Source: an uncultured Oscillospiraceae bacterium (GTDB taxonomy: Bacteria; Bacillota; Clostridia; Oscillospirales; Oscillospiraceae). Taken from it: a DNA stretch of 5,577 bases. The DNA is taken from positions 1 to 5,577 of the forward strand of contig CAKTZN010000122.1 of NCBI GenBank assembly GCA_934635545.1, read 5' to 3'. Positions 1 through 5,577 of this stretch are shown one piece after another. Position numbers and translations under genes: made by a program. Position 1 is the first letter of the stretch. Every line of letters starts with the position of its first letter. Under the pieces are notes generated by a model that searched no databases, was not told the DNA's origin, and saw only the letters and a list, made by a program, of their open reading frames with translations.

Positions 1-131
1 GGGTCGCCGCTGCCGCCCTGCTTGACGGCCACGATGATCTCCTTGGCGATCTTGGTAAACGCGGCGCTGCGCTTGGCGTCAGCCGCGCCCTTGGTCTTTT
101 GGATATTGTGCCACTTGGAATGTCCGGACAT
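1..131 (-). CDS. yebC: YebC/PmpR (TACO1) family regulator, N-terminal fragment
   Basis: Only the first 43 codons are in the window; the gene continues past base 1. The protein begins [11 protein letters not shown], followed by a Lys/Ala-rich stretch and [16 protein letters not shown]. This is the hallmark N-terminus of the YebC family (GHSKW, then K..DAKR, then FTK). Family members are about 240 residues long. They were described as DNA-binding regulators and more recently as ribosome-associated factors that help translate difficult stretches such as polyproline; which role applies here cannot be read from the fragment. The ATG at 129-131 is well supported: AAGGAG lies at 141-146, nine bases upstream and inside the last codons of the preceding nif3-like gene, whose TAA ends three bases before the ATG. 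This implies cotranscription with trmK and nif3. The family assignment is firm; the function is inferred. Confidence 0.95.
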   Translation of the reverse strand, partial: MSGHSKWHNIQKTKGAADAKRSAAFTKIAKEIIVAVKQGGSGD

Positions 132-134
132 AGT

Positions 135-923
135 TTACTTCTCCTTCTTTATGCAATATTGTATGATCTCTCGGTCATGGGCGGCCGACAGGGCCACCGT
201 TATGTGCGGAAAGGCCGCCTGCAGACGCTCCGCCAGCACGGGACAGACCACATTCTCTGTGGGAAAGTGCCCCGCGTCGATCAGGTTCAGCCCCTTCGTG
301 TCCAAGAACTCGTGATAACTGAGATCCGAGGTCACAAAGGTGTCGCAGCCCAGCGCGATGGCCTGGCCGATATAGTCGCCGCAGGCGCCGCCGCCCACCG
401 CCACGCGGTGCACCGCTTTGCCGCCGTCCACATATCGCAGGCCGTTACAGCCTAAATATTTTATCACATCTTGCAGGAACTCCACAAGGGGTTTTTCACA
501 ATTTAGCGTCCCAAACCGGCCAATTTTTTCGTCCGTCAGGGGTTTTGTGTCATGAAGCCCCAGTTTTTCCGCCAGAACGTCGTTGACGCCGCCCTCCGCC
601 GCGTCCAGATTGGTATGCATGCAGATGGCGGACACGCCGTTTTTCAGCAGCGTGGTAATGGTGCGGCCCTGGGCGTCGCCGGTGGTCACATGCTGCACCT
701 TGTGCCAGGCGCAGTTCATCAGCGGATGGTGGGCAACGATCAGATCGGCACCCACGGCCACGGCCTCCGCCGCCACGGCCTCCGTCACGTCCAGTGCCAC
801 CAGCACCTTGTGTACTTCGGCCTCGCCGTCGCCCACCAGCAGGCCCACGTTGTCCCAGCTCATGGCCAGGTCACGGGGTGCCCAGTCGTACAGGAAGCTC
901 TCGATATCGCAGACACGGGTCAC
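135..923 (-). CDS. Nif3-like dinuclear metal center hexameric protein (YqfO/YbgI family)
   Basis: A 262-residue Nif3-family protein (DUF34), a cytosolic toroidal hexamer that binds two metal ions per subunit. Databases often label the family GTP cyclohydrolase 1 type 2-like, but its physiological reaction is not settled. Landmarks are WDNVGLLVGD (residues 23-32), the metal-binding HHPL (65-68), HTNLD (103-107), GGGACGDYI (177-185) and the C-terminal GHFPTE (218-223). His65, His66, Asp107, His219 and Glu223 match the expected metal ligands. This is the short form: it lacks the roughly 100-residue PII-like insert of the Bacillus YqfO type. The start is GTG at 921-923. It overlaps the trmK TGA in a GTGA arrangement, with GAGGG seven bases upstream. 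A nearby ATG at 928-930 is in another frame. It lies between trmK and yebC in one operon; trmK-nif3 adjacency is common in Firmicutes and suggests, without proof, a link to RNA metabolism. Confidence 0.95.
   Translation of the reverse strand: MTRVCDIESFLYDWAPRDLAMSWDNVGLLVGDGEAEVHKVLVALDVTEAVAAEAVAVGADLIVAHHPLMNCAWHKVQHVTTGDAQGRTITTLLKNGVSAICMHTNLDAAEGGVNDVLAEKLGLHDTKPLTDEKIGRFGTLNCEKPLVEFLQDVIKYLGCNGLRYVDGGKAVHRVAVGGGACGDYIGQAIALGCDTFVTSDLSYHEFLDTKGLNLIDAGHFPTENVVCPVLAERLQAAFPHITVALSAAHDREIIQYCIKKEK
141..146 (-). promoter_or_regulatory. Ribosome binding site of yebC, inside the end of nif3
   Basis: The minus strand reads AAGGAG nine bases before the yebC ATG. The site overlaps the final Lys/Glu codons of the upstream gene, so translation of yebC is probably tied to ribosomes finishing nif3. 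It fixes the yebC start. Confidence 0.8.
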
Positions 924-1615
924 AGCGCATCCCTCTTTTCCTTCAAAATGCGGCGGATTTCTGTCAATTCTTTTACCTTTACAGCACTTTCGACAGCAGA
1001 CGATTTCTGCAATCCCTCGACAGCCTTCTGCAGCTTGCCGATCCGCTCGTCCAGATAGGCGCCGTACAGGGGATCGCCGTCCAGCAGAACGCCGCCATAC
1101 TGCTGCGCCGGTGTCAGGGGCGGCTGTGTCCCTCCCCGGACGGCAAACACGGGATAGAGGTGATCCTTGTCCCAGACCAGCCGTTCTTCTGTAAAGGCAT
1201 ATTCATTGTCAACCAGCCATTCCCGGAGGTATTCCACCTTTGTCATCGGCTGAAGCAGCAGCAGATGGCTGCCGTCCGCCGTCCAGGGTGCGGCGGTCAG
1301 GATCGCCTGGATGGTCTCTCCCCCCATACCGGCGATGACGACGGTATCCGCCTCGTGGGGCGCGATGGCGTCAAGCCCCGGGCAGAGCCGGAAGTCGATG
1401 CCGTCCACCTCATACTCCGCCGCCGTCTGCCGGGCGTGCTGCAGGGGGCCGTCCACAATGTCGGAGGCGATGGCGCGGGAGATGCGCCCCTGCTGCAGCA
1501 GATACACCGGCAGATAGCCGTGATCCGTTCCCACGTCGGCCAGACGGCTTCCCGCCGGTACCATATCCGCCAGAAGCTGTAAACGGGGCTGTAAAGCCAA
1601 TTCTCTCATCTTCAT
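920..1615 (-). CDS. trmK: tRNA (adenine(22)-N(1))-methyltransferase TrmK
   Basis: A 231-residue class I SAM-dependent methyltransferase that makes m1A22 in tRNA in the cytosol. Seen in the sequence: an N-terminal LQPRLQLLADMVP lead-in, the SAM-binding LADVGTDHGYLP (about residues 25-36), SDIVDGPLQHAR (51-62), the family signature IAGMGGE (94-100) and LLLQPM (119-124). The last 45 or so residues are charged and heptad-like, fitting the C-terminal coiled-coil of TrmK. The length is normal for the family. The start is uncertain: ATGs at 1613-1615 and 1607-1609 both fit homologous N-termini, and neither has a convincing Shine-Dalgarno. A GTG at 1640-1642 is in frame but lies in the loop of the upstream terminator hairpin, so it was rejected. 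The gene's TGA overlaps the GTG start of nif3. It heads the trmK-nif3-yebC operon; no clear promoter is visible in front of it. Confidence 0.93.
   Translation of the reverse strand: MKMRELALQPRLQLLADMVPAGSRLADVGTDHGYLPVYLLQQGRISRAIASDIVDGPLQHARQTAAEYEVDGIDFRLCPGLDAIAPHEADTVVIAGMGGETIQAILTAAPWTADGSHLLLLQPMTKVEYLREWLVDNEYAFTEERLVWDKDHLYPVFAVRGGTQPPLTPAQQYGGVLLDGDPLYGAYLDERIGKLQKAVEGLQKSSAVESAVKVKELTEIRRILKEKRDAL
931..935 (-). promoter_or_regulatory. Ribosome binding site supporting the GTG start of the nif3-like gene
   Basis: GAGGG on the minus strand lies seven bases before the GTG at 923 and within the last codons of trmK. With the four-base stop/start overlap, it supports coupled translation and favours GTG over the out-of-frame ATG at 930. 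Confidence 0.7.
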
Positions 1616-1627
1616 ATAAACAGGATA

Positions 1628-1655
1628 AAACGCATACGGCACGCCGTATGCGTTT
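1628..1655 (-). terminator. Rho-independent terminator after the DUF1858 gene
   Basis: A perfect 12-bp inverted repeat (arms 1628-1639 and 1644-1655; core CGCATACGG / CCGTATGCG) has a four-base loop. On the minus strand it begins 15 bases after the DUF1858 stop codon, and the 3' arm ends in a T run (TTTTAT). This is a standard intrinsic terminator layout, although the T tract is short. The trmK ATG follows only 12 bases later, so the hairpin could also act as a leaky terminator or attenuator for the trmK operon. Confidence 0.75.
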
Positions 1656-1670
1656 ATCAGCTCAAGTCAG

Positions 1671-1880
1671 TTACTCGGCCTTGCCGTTGGCAGCCTCGTT
1701 GACCACGGCCAGCAGCTTATCAACGTCAACACCGTGGACGGCGCAGGCTTCCTCGACGGTCTCGCCGCGGGAGGAGGGGCAGCCCAGGCAATGCATGCCG
1801 ATGGAGAAGAAGATAGGCGCGGTCTGGGGTGCGATGTCCAGGATGTCGCCGATAATGGTATCTTTGGTAATTTCGATCAT
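1671..1880 (-). CDS. DUF1858 domain small CxxC protein
   Basis: A 69-residue protein that is almost entirely one DUF1858 domain, the type described as hybrid-cluster-protein-associated redox disulfide domain. It opens MIEITKDTIIGDIL, followed by the signature FFSIGMHCLGCPSS (residues 25-38), the downstream GETVEEAC (39-46) and the helix VHGVDVDKLLAVVNE (48-62). Cys31 and Cys34 form the conserved CxxC; Cys46 is a third cysteine. No signal peptide or membrane segment is present, so it is cytosolic. A redox or Fe-S/metal-related role is suggested for the family but not established. The ATG at 1878-1880 is chosen over the upstream in-frame ATG at 1929-1931 because GGAGG sits eight bases before it and because the longer form would start upstream of the predicted promoter's -10. 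It has its own promoter and a terminator, so it is probably monocistronic. Confidence 0.93.
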   Translation of the reverse strand: MIEITKDTIIGDILDIAPQTAPIFFSIGMHCLGCPSSRGETVEEACAVHGVDVDKLLAVVNEAANGKAE

Positions 1881-1888
1881 GATTTTGA

Positions 1889-1893
1889 CCTCC
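1889..1893 (-). promoter_or_regulatory. Ribosome binding site of the DUF1858 gene
   Basis: A perfect GGAGG on the minus strand, eight bases before the ATG at 1880. It decides between the two in-frame ATG codons of this gene. Confidence 0.85.
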
Positions 1894-1909
1894 AAGAGTA
1901 TTTGAGGAT

Positions 1910-1938
1910 AGTATACCCCAAAAGTCCGCATTTTTCAA
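1910..1938 (-). promoter_or_regulatory. Sigma-A-type promoter of the DUF1858 gene
   Basis: On the minus strand TTGAAA (1933-1938) and TATACT (1910-1915) are separated by exactly 17 bases. Both are close to the sigma-A/sigma-70 consensus, and the stretch is AT-richer than its surroundings. Transcription would start near 1903, giving a leader of about 23 bases that contains the GGAGG site. The promoter sits in the 81-base gap behind the amidohydrolase gene. No operator-like repeat was seen around it. Confidence 0.82.
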
Positions 1939-1961
1939 CACTGAAATTGCAGAAAATGATC

Positions 1962-3257
1962 TCAAAGGAATTTGTCCAGCTCCCGCTCCACCTGGGGCAG
2001 CTTCTTCACTGCCGGACGGTCGATGCGCCAGCCGGACTTGATGACCATGTCCAGCTTCCGCAGGGCTGTCAGATCCTCCAGGGGGTTCTTCTCGCAGACG
2101 ATCAGGTCGGCGGTCTTCCCCTTCTCGACGGAGCCGGTCAGGTGGTCGATGCCCGCCAGCCGGGCGTTCAGCAGCGTGGCGCTGTATAGCGCAAAGGCCG
2201 GGGTCACATCGCAGAACTTCACGAAATAGCACAGCTCACGCCACATGTCATAATGTGTGATGAAGGGGCAGCCGGTGTCGGTGCCCAGGCCCACGGGGAT
2301 GCCGGCGGCAAGGCACGCCTTCGCCAGGGCCACGATGCCATCAAACACCACCTTGCCGTTCTCCTGCTGCTCATAGGTGGCGTGGGAGATGCTGCGGTCG
2401 AAGAGGGCGTAAGGCACCGCGGGAGAGATGGTAGACACCTGGAAGGCGCCCCGCTCCTTGAACAGGCGCATGATCTCGTCGTCGGGCTTCGCACCGTGCT
2501 CAATAGAGTCCACGCCGTTTTCCAGCGCCACACGGACGCCCTCGGGGCTCTCCACATGGGCGGCTACCTTCATGCCCAGGGCGTGAGCCCGGTCACAGGC
2601 GGCCTTTACCAGCTCCGGCTGCATCCGCAGCACGCCCGGCTCACCCACCACCTCGGCGTCCATGACGCCGCCGGTGATCATCAGCTTGATGAGGTCAGGC
2701 TTCTCCGCCGCAATGGTGGTCACATAGGCGGCGGCCTCCTCCGGCGACTTGGCCTCATAGGCCAGTGAACCGGCCATATGGCCGCCAGGGACGGACACCG
2801 CCATATTGGAGGCCACCACACGGGGCGACAGGATCTTCCCCCCTGCCGCCTGATCCCGGATGATGGTATCGAAATCCGCCACACCGCCCACGGTGCGGAT
2901 GGTGGTCACGCCGCTGAGCAGCTCCGTTCTGGCGTAGCTTTCGCACAGCTTGACGCCGAAGCCGCGGGTAACGCTGTTGGTGGTGATCAGCTTTACCAGC
3001 TTTTTGGGGTCAGAGGGCTTTTTCCGGGGCTTGCCGGATGCCGGGAGGTGCACATGCAGGTTGATAAGGCCCGGCAGCAGGCATTTGCCCTTCAGATCCA
3101 CCGGCTCGTAGCCCGCGGCGATCTGGCCGCCGTCGCCGATATCCACGATGGTATCGCCGCTGATGTAGACGGTCTTCCCCGTCTGGGGCGTCATATGCTC
3201 CGTGCCGTCCAGCAGCACGCAGTTGGTCAGGGCGTAGCGTTTCTTGTTTTGGTACAT
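1962..3257 (-). CDS. Amidohydrolase family protein (imidazolonepropionase/prolidase-like)
   Basis: A 431-residue metal-dependent hydrolase with the amidohydrolase TIM-barrel fold, COG1228-like. The expected metal-site residues are all present in order: LHVHL (His68, His70) on strand 1, Lys191 in DLIKLMITGG, which matches the carboxylated bridging lysine of binuclear members, His234 in VAAHVE, His254 in SIEHG, and Asp327 in GLGTDTG. The composite beta-sandwich is formed by the N-terminal stretch up to KGKCLLPGLIN and the C-terminal GSVEKGKTADLIV. No signal peptide is present, so the enzyme should be cytosolic. Relatives hydrolyse Xaa-Pro dipeptides, N-acyl amino acids or cyclic amides; the substrate cannot be chosen from sequence, and neighbours give no hint. 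The ATG at 3255-3257 is chosen over the in-frame ATG at 3270-3272 because the GGAGGAG ribosome site lies between them. It has its own promoter. No terminator is visible behind its TGA, so it could read into the DUF1858 gene. Confidence 0.92.
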   Translation of the reverse strand: MYQNKKRYALTNCVLLDGTEHMTPQTGKTVYISGDTIVDIGDGGQIAAGYEPVDLKGKCLLPGLINLHVHLPASGKPRKKPSDPKKLVKLITTNSVTRGFGVKLCESYARTELLSGVTTIRTVGGVADFDTIIRDQAAGGKILSPRVVASNMAVSVPGGHMAGSLAYEAKSPEEAAAYVTTIAAEKPDLIKLMITGGVMDAEVVGEPGVLRMQPELVKAACDRAHALGMKVAAHVESPEGVRVALENGVDSIEHGAKPDDEIMRLFKERGAFQVSTISPAVPYALFDRSISHATYEQQENGKVVFDGIVALAKACLAAGIPVGLGTDTGCPFITHYDMWRELCYFVKFCDVTPAFALYSATLLNARLAGIDHLTGSVEKGKTADLIVCEKNPLEDLTALRKLDMVIKSGWRIDRPAVKKLPQVERELDKFL

Positions 3258-3262
3258 AGCGT

Positions 3263-3269
3263 CTCCTCC
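3263..3269 (-). promoter_or_regulatory. Ribosome binding site of the amidohydrolase gene
   Basis: GGAGGAG on the minus strand ends five bases before the ATG at 3257. The upstream in-frame ATG at 3272 would place this site inside the coding sequence, so the downstream start is preferred. Confidence 0.8.
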
Positions 3270-3289
3270 CATCTGATATTTAAGTCAAG

Positions 3290-3318
3290 ATTATAATAGG
3301 CAAGGAGGGAAAACGCAA
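3290..3318 (-). promoter_or_regulatory. Putative promoter of the amidohydrolase gene
   Basis: A perfect TATAAT (3290-3295, minus strand) lies 17 bases downstream of TTGCGT (3313-3318), which matches the -35 consensus at three of six positions. Transcription would start near 3283, about 26 bases before the ATG. The -35 hexamer lies within the hairpin that follows the upstream vWA gene, so terminator and promoter overlap. The -10 is strong and the -35 is weak. Confidence 0.65.
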
Positions 3319-3334
3319 GCGTTTTCCCTCTTTG
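3301..3334 (-). terminator. Long hairpin after the vWA gene, probable terminator
   Basis: An inverted repeat with an 11-bp perfect stem (arms 3305-3315 and 3320-3330; GAGGGAAAACG / CGTTTTCCCTC) has loop CAAG on the plus strand. It can be extended to 15 bp with one G-T wobble (3301-3304 with 3331-3334). On the minus strand it begins four bases after the TAG that ends the vWA frame. The 3' arm contains TTTT, but no proper T run follows the hairpin. It may be an intrinsic terminator of lower efficiency or an mRNA 3'-end stabiliser. Confidence 0.55.
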
Positions 3335-3338
3335 TTTC

Positions 3339-5048
3339 CTATAACTGCCTGATCTGGCCCTGGATCAGCTTGCTGACCGCGTCGGCAAACCAGCCGATGG
3401 TCGGGATGCGGGTCAGGGCCTTGCCGTAGATCTTGCGGCCGCCCTCCAGCTCCAGATCGCTGCCGGTAAAGACGCACACCGGCGTGATGCCCTGACGCCG
3501 CAGGATGCCCGCCTCGGCGGCGGTATCCTCGATGCCCCGCTTGCCGCTGTATACATAGCCGCCCAGGGGCAGCGCACCGATGGGGATGCGCTGGTCGTCG
3601 TTGGGGCTGGCGTCGGACAGAATGATCAGCAGCCGGTGGTCGGCCCTGCCCCGCCGCATCAGCCAGCCCATGGCCCGCAGGGCCAGACCGTCCCGGTTCC
3701 ACCCAGCGGCCACATAGTCGAAGATGGCGTCGTTCTTCCCCGTCTGGTCATAATCCCGCAGGATGCGCAGCACCGTGCAGCCGCTGACGGAGCAGAAGGC
3801 CGTCACCCGCACGGGGATGCGGCAGCGCTCCAGACTCTCCGCGATGAGGTACGCCTGGGTGGACAGCTACTCCTGCTGCTGGTTCTGTGAGGCGGAGCCG
3901 TCCAGGAGGATGTCCACCGTCAGATCGCCCATCTCGCTCTGCTGCCGCTGGACGAACACCTTCTCCTCGTCCAGCACGGCGCTGCGCCACACCACGGGAG
4001 CATAGAGCTGTCCCGCGCGGGCCAGATTGGTGGATACGTCGCTTTGCAGCAGGATGGTATTCTGCAGCTTCTGGGTCAGTTGGGCGATGATGAGCTTGTT
4101 CTCCACCAGGTGGGCCTGGTAGTAGGCGCGGTTTTTCTCCCGCTGCTGGCGGAAGGTTCCCACGTCCCAAGCGGTCTCCCGGCTCAGCTCATGCTTGACG
4201 GGCACGCCCTTGGTGAAGTGGAGATGGCAGTTCTTGTGTACGCCAGTGCACAGCTCACGCTCCACCTGGGCCAGCTCCGACGGCGTCAGCATGGAGACGC
4301 CGAAGCAGTCCTCCACATAGCGCCGCAGGATGGGCTCCGGGGTCTTTCCTTGCAAAAAGGACAGTGGATGAGGCCGCTTCTTCCCGGTCTCCTCCTCGTT
4401 GGGGCCGCCGCCGGACTGCTCCAGACGGCGCAGGGCGTTGGGCCGCACGAAGCGGCTGGTCTTTCTGCCCCGGCCGCCGATAGAGCGTCCCGCCCACATG
4501 CTCCACTGCCGGTCGGTGACGCTGCGGCGGGCACGCTGGAAATAGCGGAACAGCAGCGCTTCCATCTTGTCCATGATCTGCTGCTCGTCCCACGCGGGAT
4601 CGAAGGTCAGGGCGTCCAGCACTTCCTTCTGCCAGGCATCCTCCTGGGGCTCATGCAGCACGCGGCGGAACCACGCCGTCCGCAATCCCTCCGGGCTGCG
4701 GGGATCGGCAGCGTGGGACTGGGCCAGCATCCGGCGGGCATACTCCTGCCGCAGCTCCTCCAGCACGGGACGCTCCTTCAACGCCTTCTCGTAGGCCACG
4801 CCCTCCAGTCCCAACCAGAACAGGTCGTTGTACAGCTCACCCTTGGGCTGATGCTGAAAGGCGTGGAACAGAGGCTTGAATTTATCGAATTGATAGCACC
4901 GGTACACGAGGCCGATGATGGTGTTCATGTAGAGCTGGGCCTCTCCGTCGGCATCGTAGGCCTGAAACTCCGGGCGCACATCGTAGTTTTCTGCGCCGTT
5001 CCACACCTGATTTGCCGCGCGGCGGCTCTGGATATCTTCTCTGTCCAT
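3339..5048 (-). pseudogene. vWA-domain protein (NorD/CobT-like MoxR partner) interrupted by an in-frame TAG
   Basis: This is one reading frame of 568 sense codons plus an internal TAG at 3867-3869 (codon 394). The first 393 residues comprise a helical N-terminal region, a basic linker around residues 175-230, and the start of a C-terminal vWA domain with the MIDAS motif DGSAS (383-387). After the TAG the same frame continues at once with LSTQAYLIAESLERC, then FCSVSGCTVLRILRDYD, NRDGLALRAMG (about 451-461) and LLIILSDASPND (about 473-484), the rest of a vWA fold. It ends with TAG at 3339-3341. The ATG at 5046-5048 lies one base after the ATPase TGA; an in-frame TTG at 5060 is an alternative. 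No good ribosome site is seen, suggesting coupled translation. Intact relatives act with MoxR ATPases to activate metalloenzymes. The stop would leave the metal site incomplete. Read-through or a sequencing error cannot be excluded. Confidence 0.85.
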
Positions 5049-5049
5049 A

Positions 5050-5577
5050 TCAGTTGCCAAACAGCTTCGACCGGTCGGCGTCCTTGGGGATGCGGCTCCA
5101 CACCGCGTCCGCCACCAACTGCCGCTCGAAGGGATCGAAGGCCTTGTTGATGATGCCCAGCTTCAGCGCCTCGCCGGAGGTGATGCCCTTTTCGATCAGG
5201 TGCAGGGACGACAGAAGGCCACGCAGATCCAGCGCCTTGGTGGAGATCTCGCCGTTGTCGCACTTCTGCCGCAGGTCGCGGAACAGGGCGGAGAACTGCT
5301 GGATCCATTTGTCACTCAGGCCGGGGAAGCCCCGGTGCAGCAGCTTCTGCAGGTTTTCCTCGGAGATCACCGGCATGTCCAGCACCACGAAGCGGGAAAC
5401 CAGTGCCTCGTTCAGCTCACGGGTACCGGCATAGCCGTAGTTCATGGTGCCGATGAAGCGGGTGGCGGGATCCAGCTCGATGCGCTCATAGCCGGGGACG
5501 TCGATGACGCGGCGGAAGTCCAGCGTGGCATGCAGCACCGCCAGCGCCTCGTTCTTCGCCATGTTCACCTCGTCCAG
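5050..5577 (-). CDS. MoxR-type AAA+ ATPase, C-terminal part
   Basis: The last 175 residues of an AAA+ ATPase; the N-terminus, including the Walker A loop, lies beyond the right edge. The fragment opens with the end of Walker B, LDEVNMAKNEAL (residues 1-12 of the fragment). It continues with the sensor-1 region ATRFIGTMNYGYAG (about 38-51), then RELNEALVSRF (about 53-63), which carries the arginine-finger position, then VLDMP. The remainder is the helical lid (DLRGLLSSLHLIEKG and following). The LDEVN wording and the following vWA gene point to the MoxR group (compare NorQ/NorD, CbbQ/CbbO). These are cytosolic ring ATPases that remodel or insert cofactors into partner enzymes. The client is unknown here. 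The gene ends with TGA at 5050-5052, one base before the vWA ATG, so the two form an operon. The visible part is uninterrupted, unlike its partner. Confidence 0.9.
   Translation of the reverse strand: MDEVNMAKNEALAVLHATLDFRRVIDVPGYERIELDPATRFIGTMNYGYAGTRELNEALVSRFVVLDMPVISEENLQKLLHRGFPGLSDKWIQQFSALFRDLRQKCDNGEISTKALDLRGLLSSLHLIEKGITSGEALKLGIINKAFDPFERQLVADAVWSRIPKDADRSKLFGN

Noticed and set aside
794..1582. Plus-strand open frame (262 codons) opposite nif3 and trmK
   Set aside because: Arg/Pro/Gln-rich translation without a domain, fully overlapping two well-identified minus-strand genes.
1640..1642. GTG as the trmK start
   Set aside because: It lies in the loop of the terminator hairpin, has no ribosome site and adds residues not expected in TrmK; the ATGs at 1615 or 1609 fit better.
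1941..1952. Imperfect palindrome behind the amidohydrolase gene as a terminator
   Set aside because: Only three outer base pairs match clearly, and no T run follows on the minus strand.
3339..3812. Independent gene starting at the GTG at 3812
   Set aside because: The same frame extends upstream without a break to the TAG at 3867-3869, with vWA-like residues in between. It is the second half of the interrupted gene, and a product starting at the GTG would lack the MIDAS DxSxS.
3867..3869. TAG reassigned to a sense codon genome-wide
   Set aside because: The same gene ends in TAG at 3339-3341, followed by a hairpin and a promoter -10, as expected of a real stop. The other stops in the window are TAA or TGA, too few to support recoding.
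4044..5150. Long plus-strand open frame (368 codons) opposite the vWA and ATPase genes
   Set aside because: Its translation is low-complexity, rich in Leu/Gln/Gly/His, with no recognisable domain. It is the antisense shadow of GC-rich coding sequence whose minus-strand product has clear motifs.

Overview
The window is GC-rich bacterial DNA, most likely from a gut-type Firmicute. Oscillospiraceae or a relative is an inference from gene content and composition, not proven. The pointers are the trmK-nif3 pair, a 69-residue DUF1858 protein, purine-rich Shine-Dalgarno sites and a clostridial-style MoxR ATPase/vWA pair. All seven genes lie on the minus strand, so transcription runs from high to low coordinates. 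No RNA gene, mobile element, CRISPR array or phage gene was seen, and no gene-free stretch exceeds about 100 bases.

In transcription order, the right end (5577 to 3339) holds the C-terminal part of a MoxR-type AAA+ ATPase and, one base after its stop, a von Willebrand factor A (vWA) protein. Such pairs usually work together to remodel or activate a metalloenzyme or another complex. Here the vWA gene carries an in-frame TAG at 3867-3869, just after the first half of its metal-binding (MIDAS) motif. The frame stays open and conserved-looking for another 175 codons. This is the most notable observation in the window. A long hairpin (3301-3334) follows the gene.

The middle (3318 to 1628) holds two genes that appear to be single transcription units. 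One is a metal-dependent amidohydrolase of the imidazolonepropionase/prolidase-like type. The other is a small DUF1858 protein with a CxxC motif. Each has its own readable sigma-A-type promoter and a good ribosome binding site. A hairpin terminator (1628-1655) follows the DUF1858 gene.

The left end (1615 to 1) is a tight operon: trmK (tRNA m1A22 methyltransferase), a Nif3-family dinuclear-metal protein whose GTG start overlaps the trmK stop by four bases, and the first 43 codons of a YebC/TACO1-family protein starting three bases after the nif3 stop. The trmK start lies only 12 bases past the terminator hairpin and has no clear ribosome binding site, so how this operon is expressed is not obvious.

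Most of the window is ordinary housekeeping sequence. I found no convincing new system. The interrupted vWA gene and the hairpin/promoter arrangements in the two intergenic gaps are what deserve a second look.
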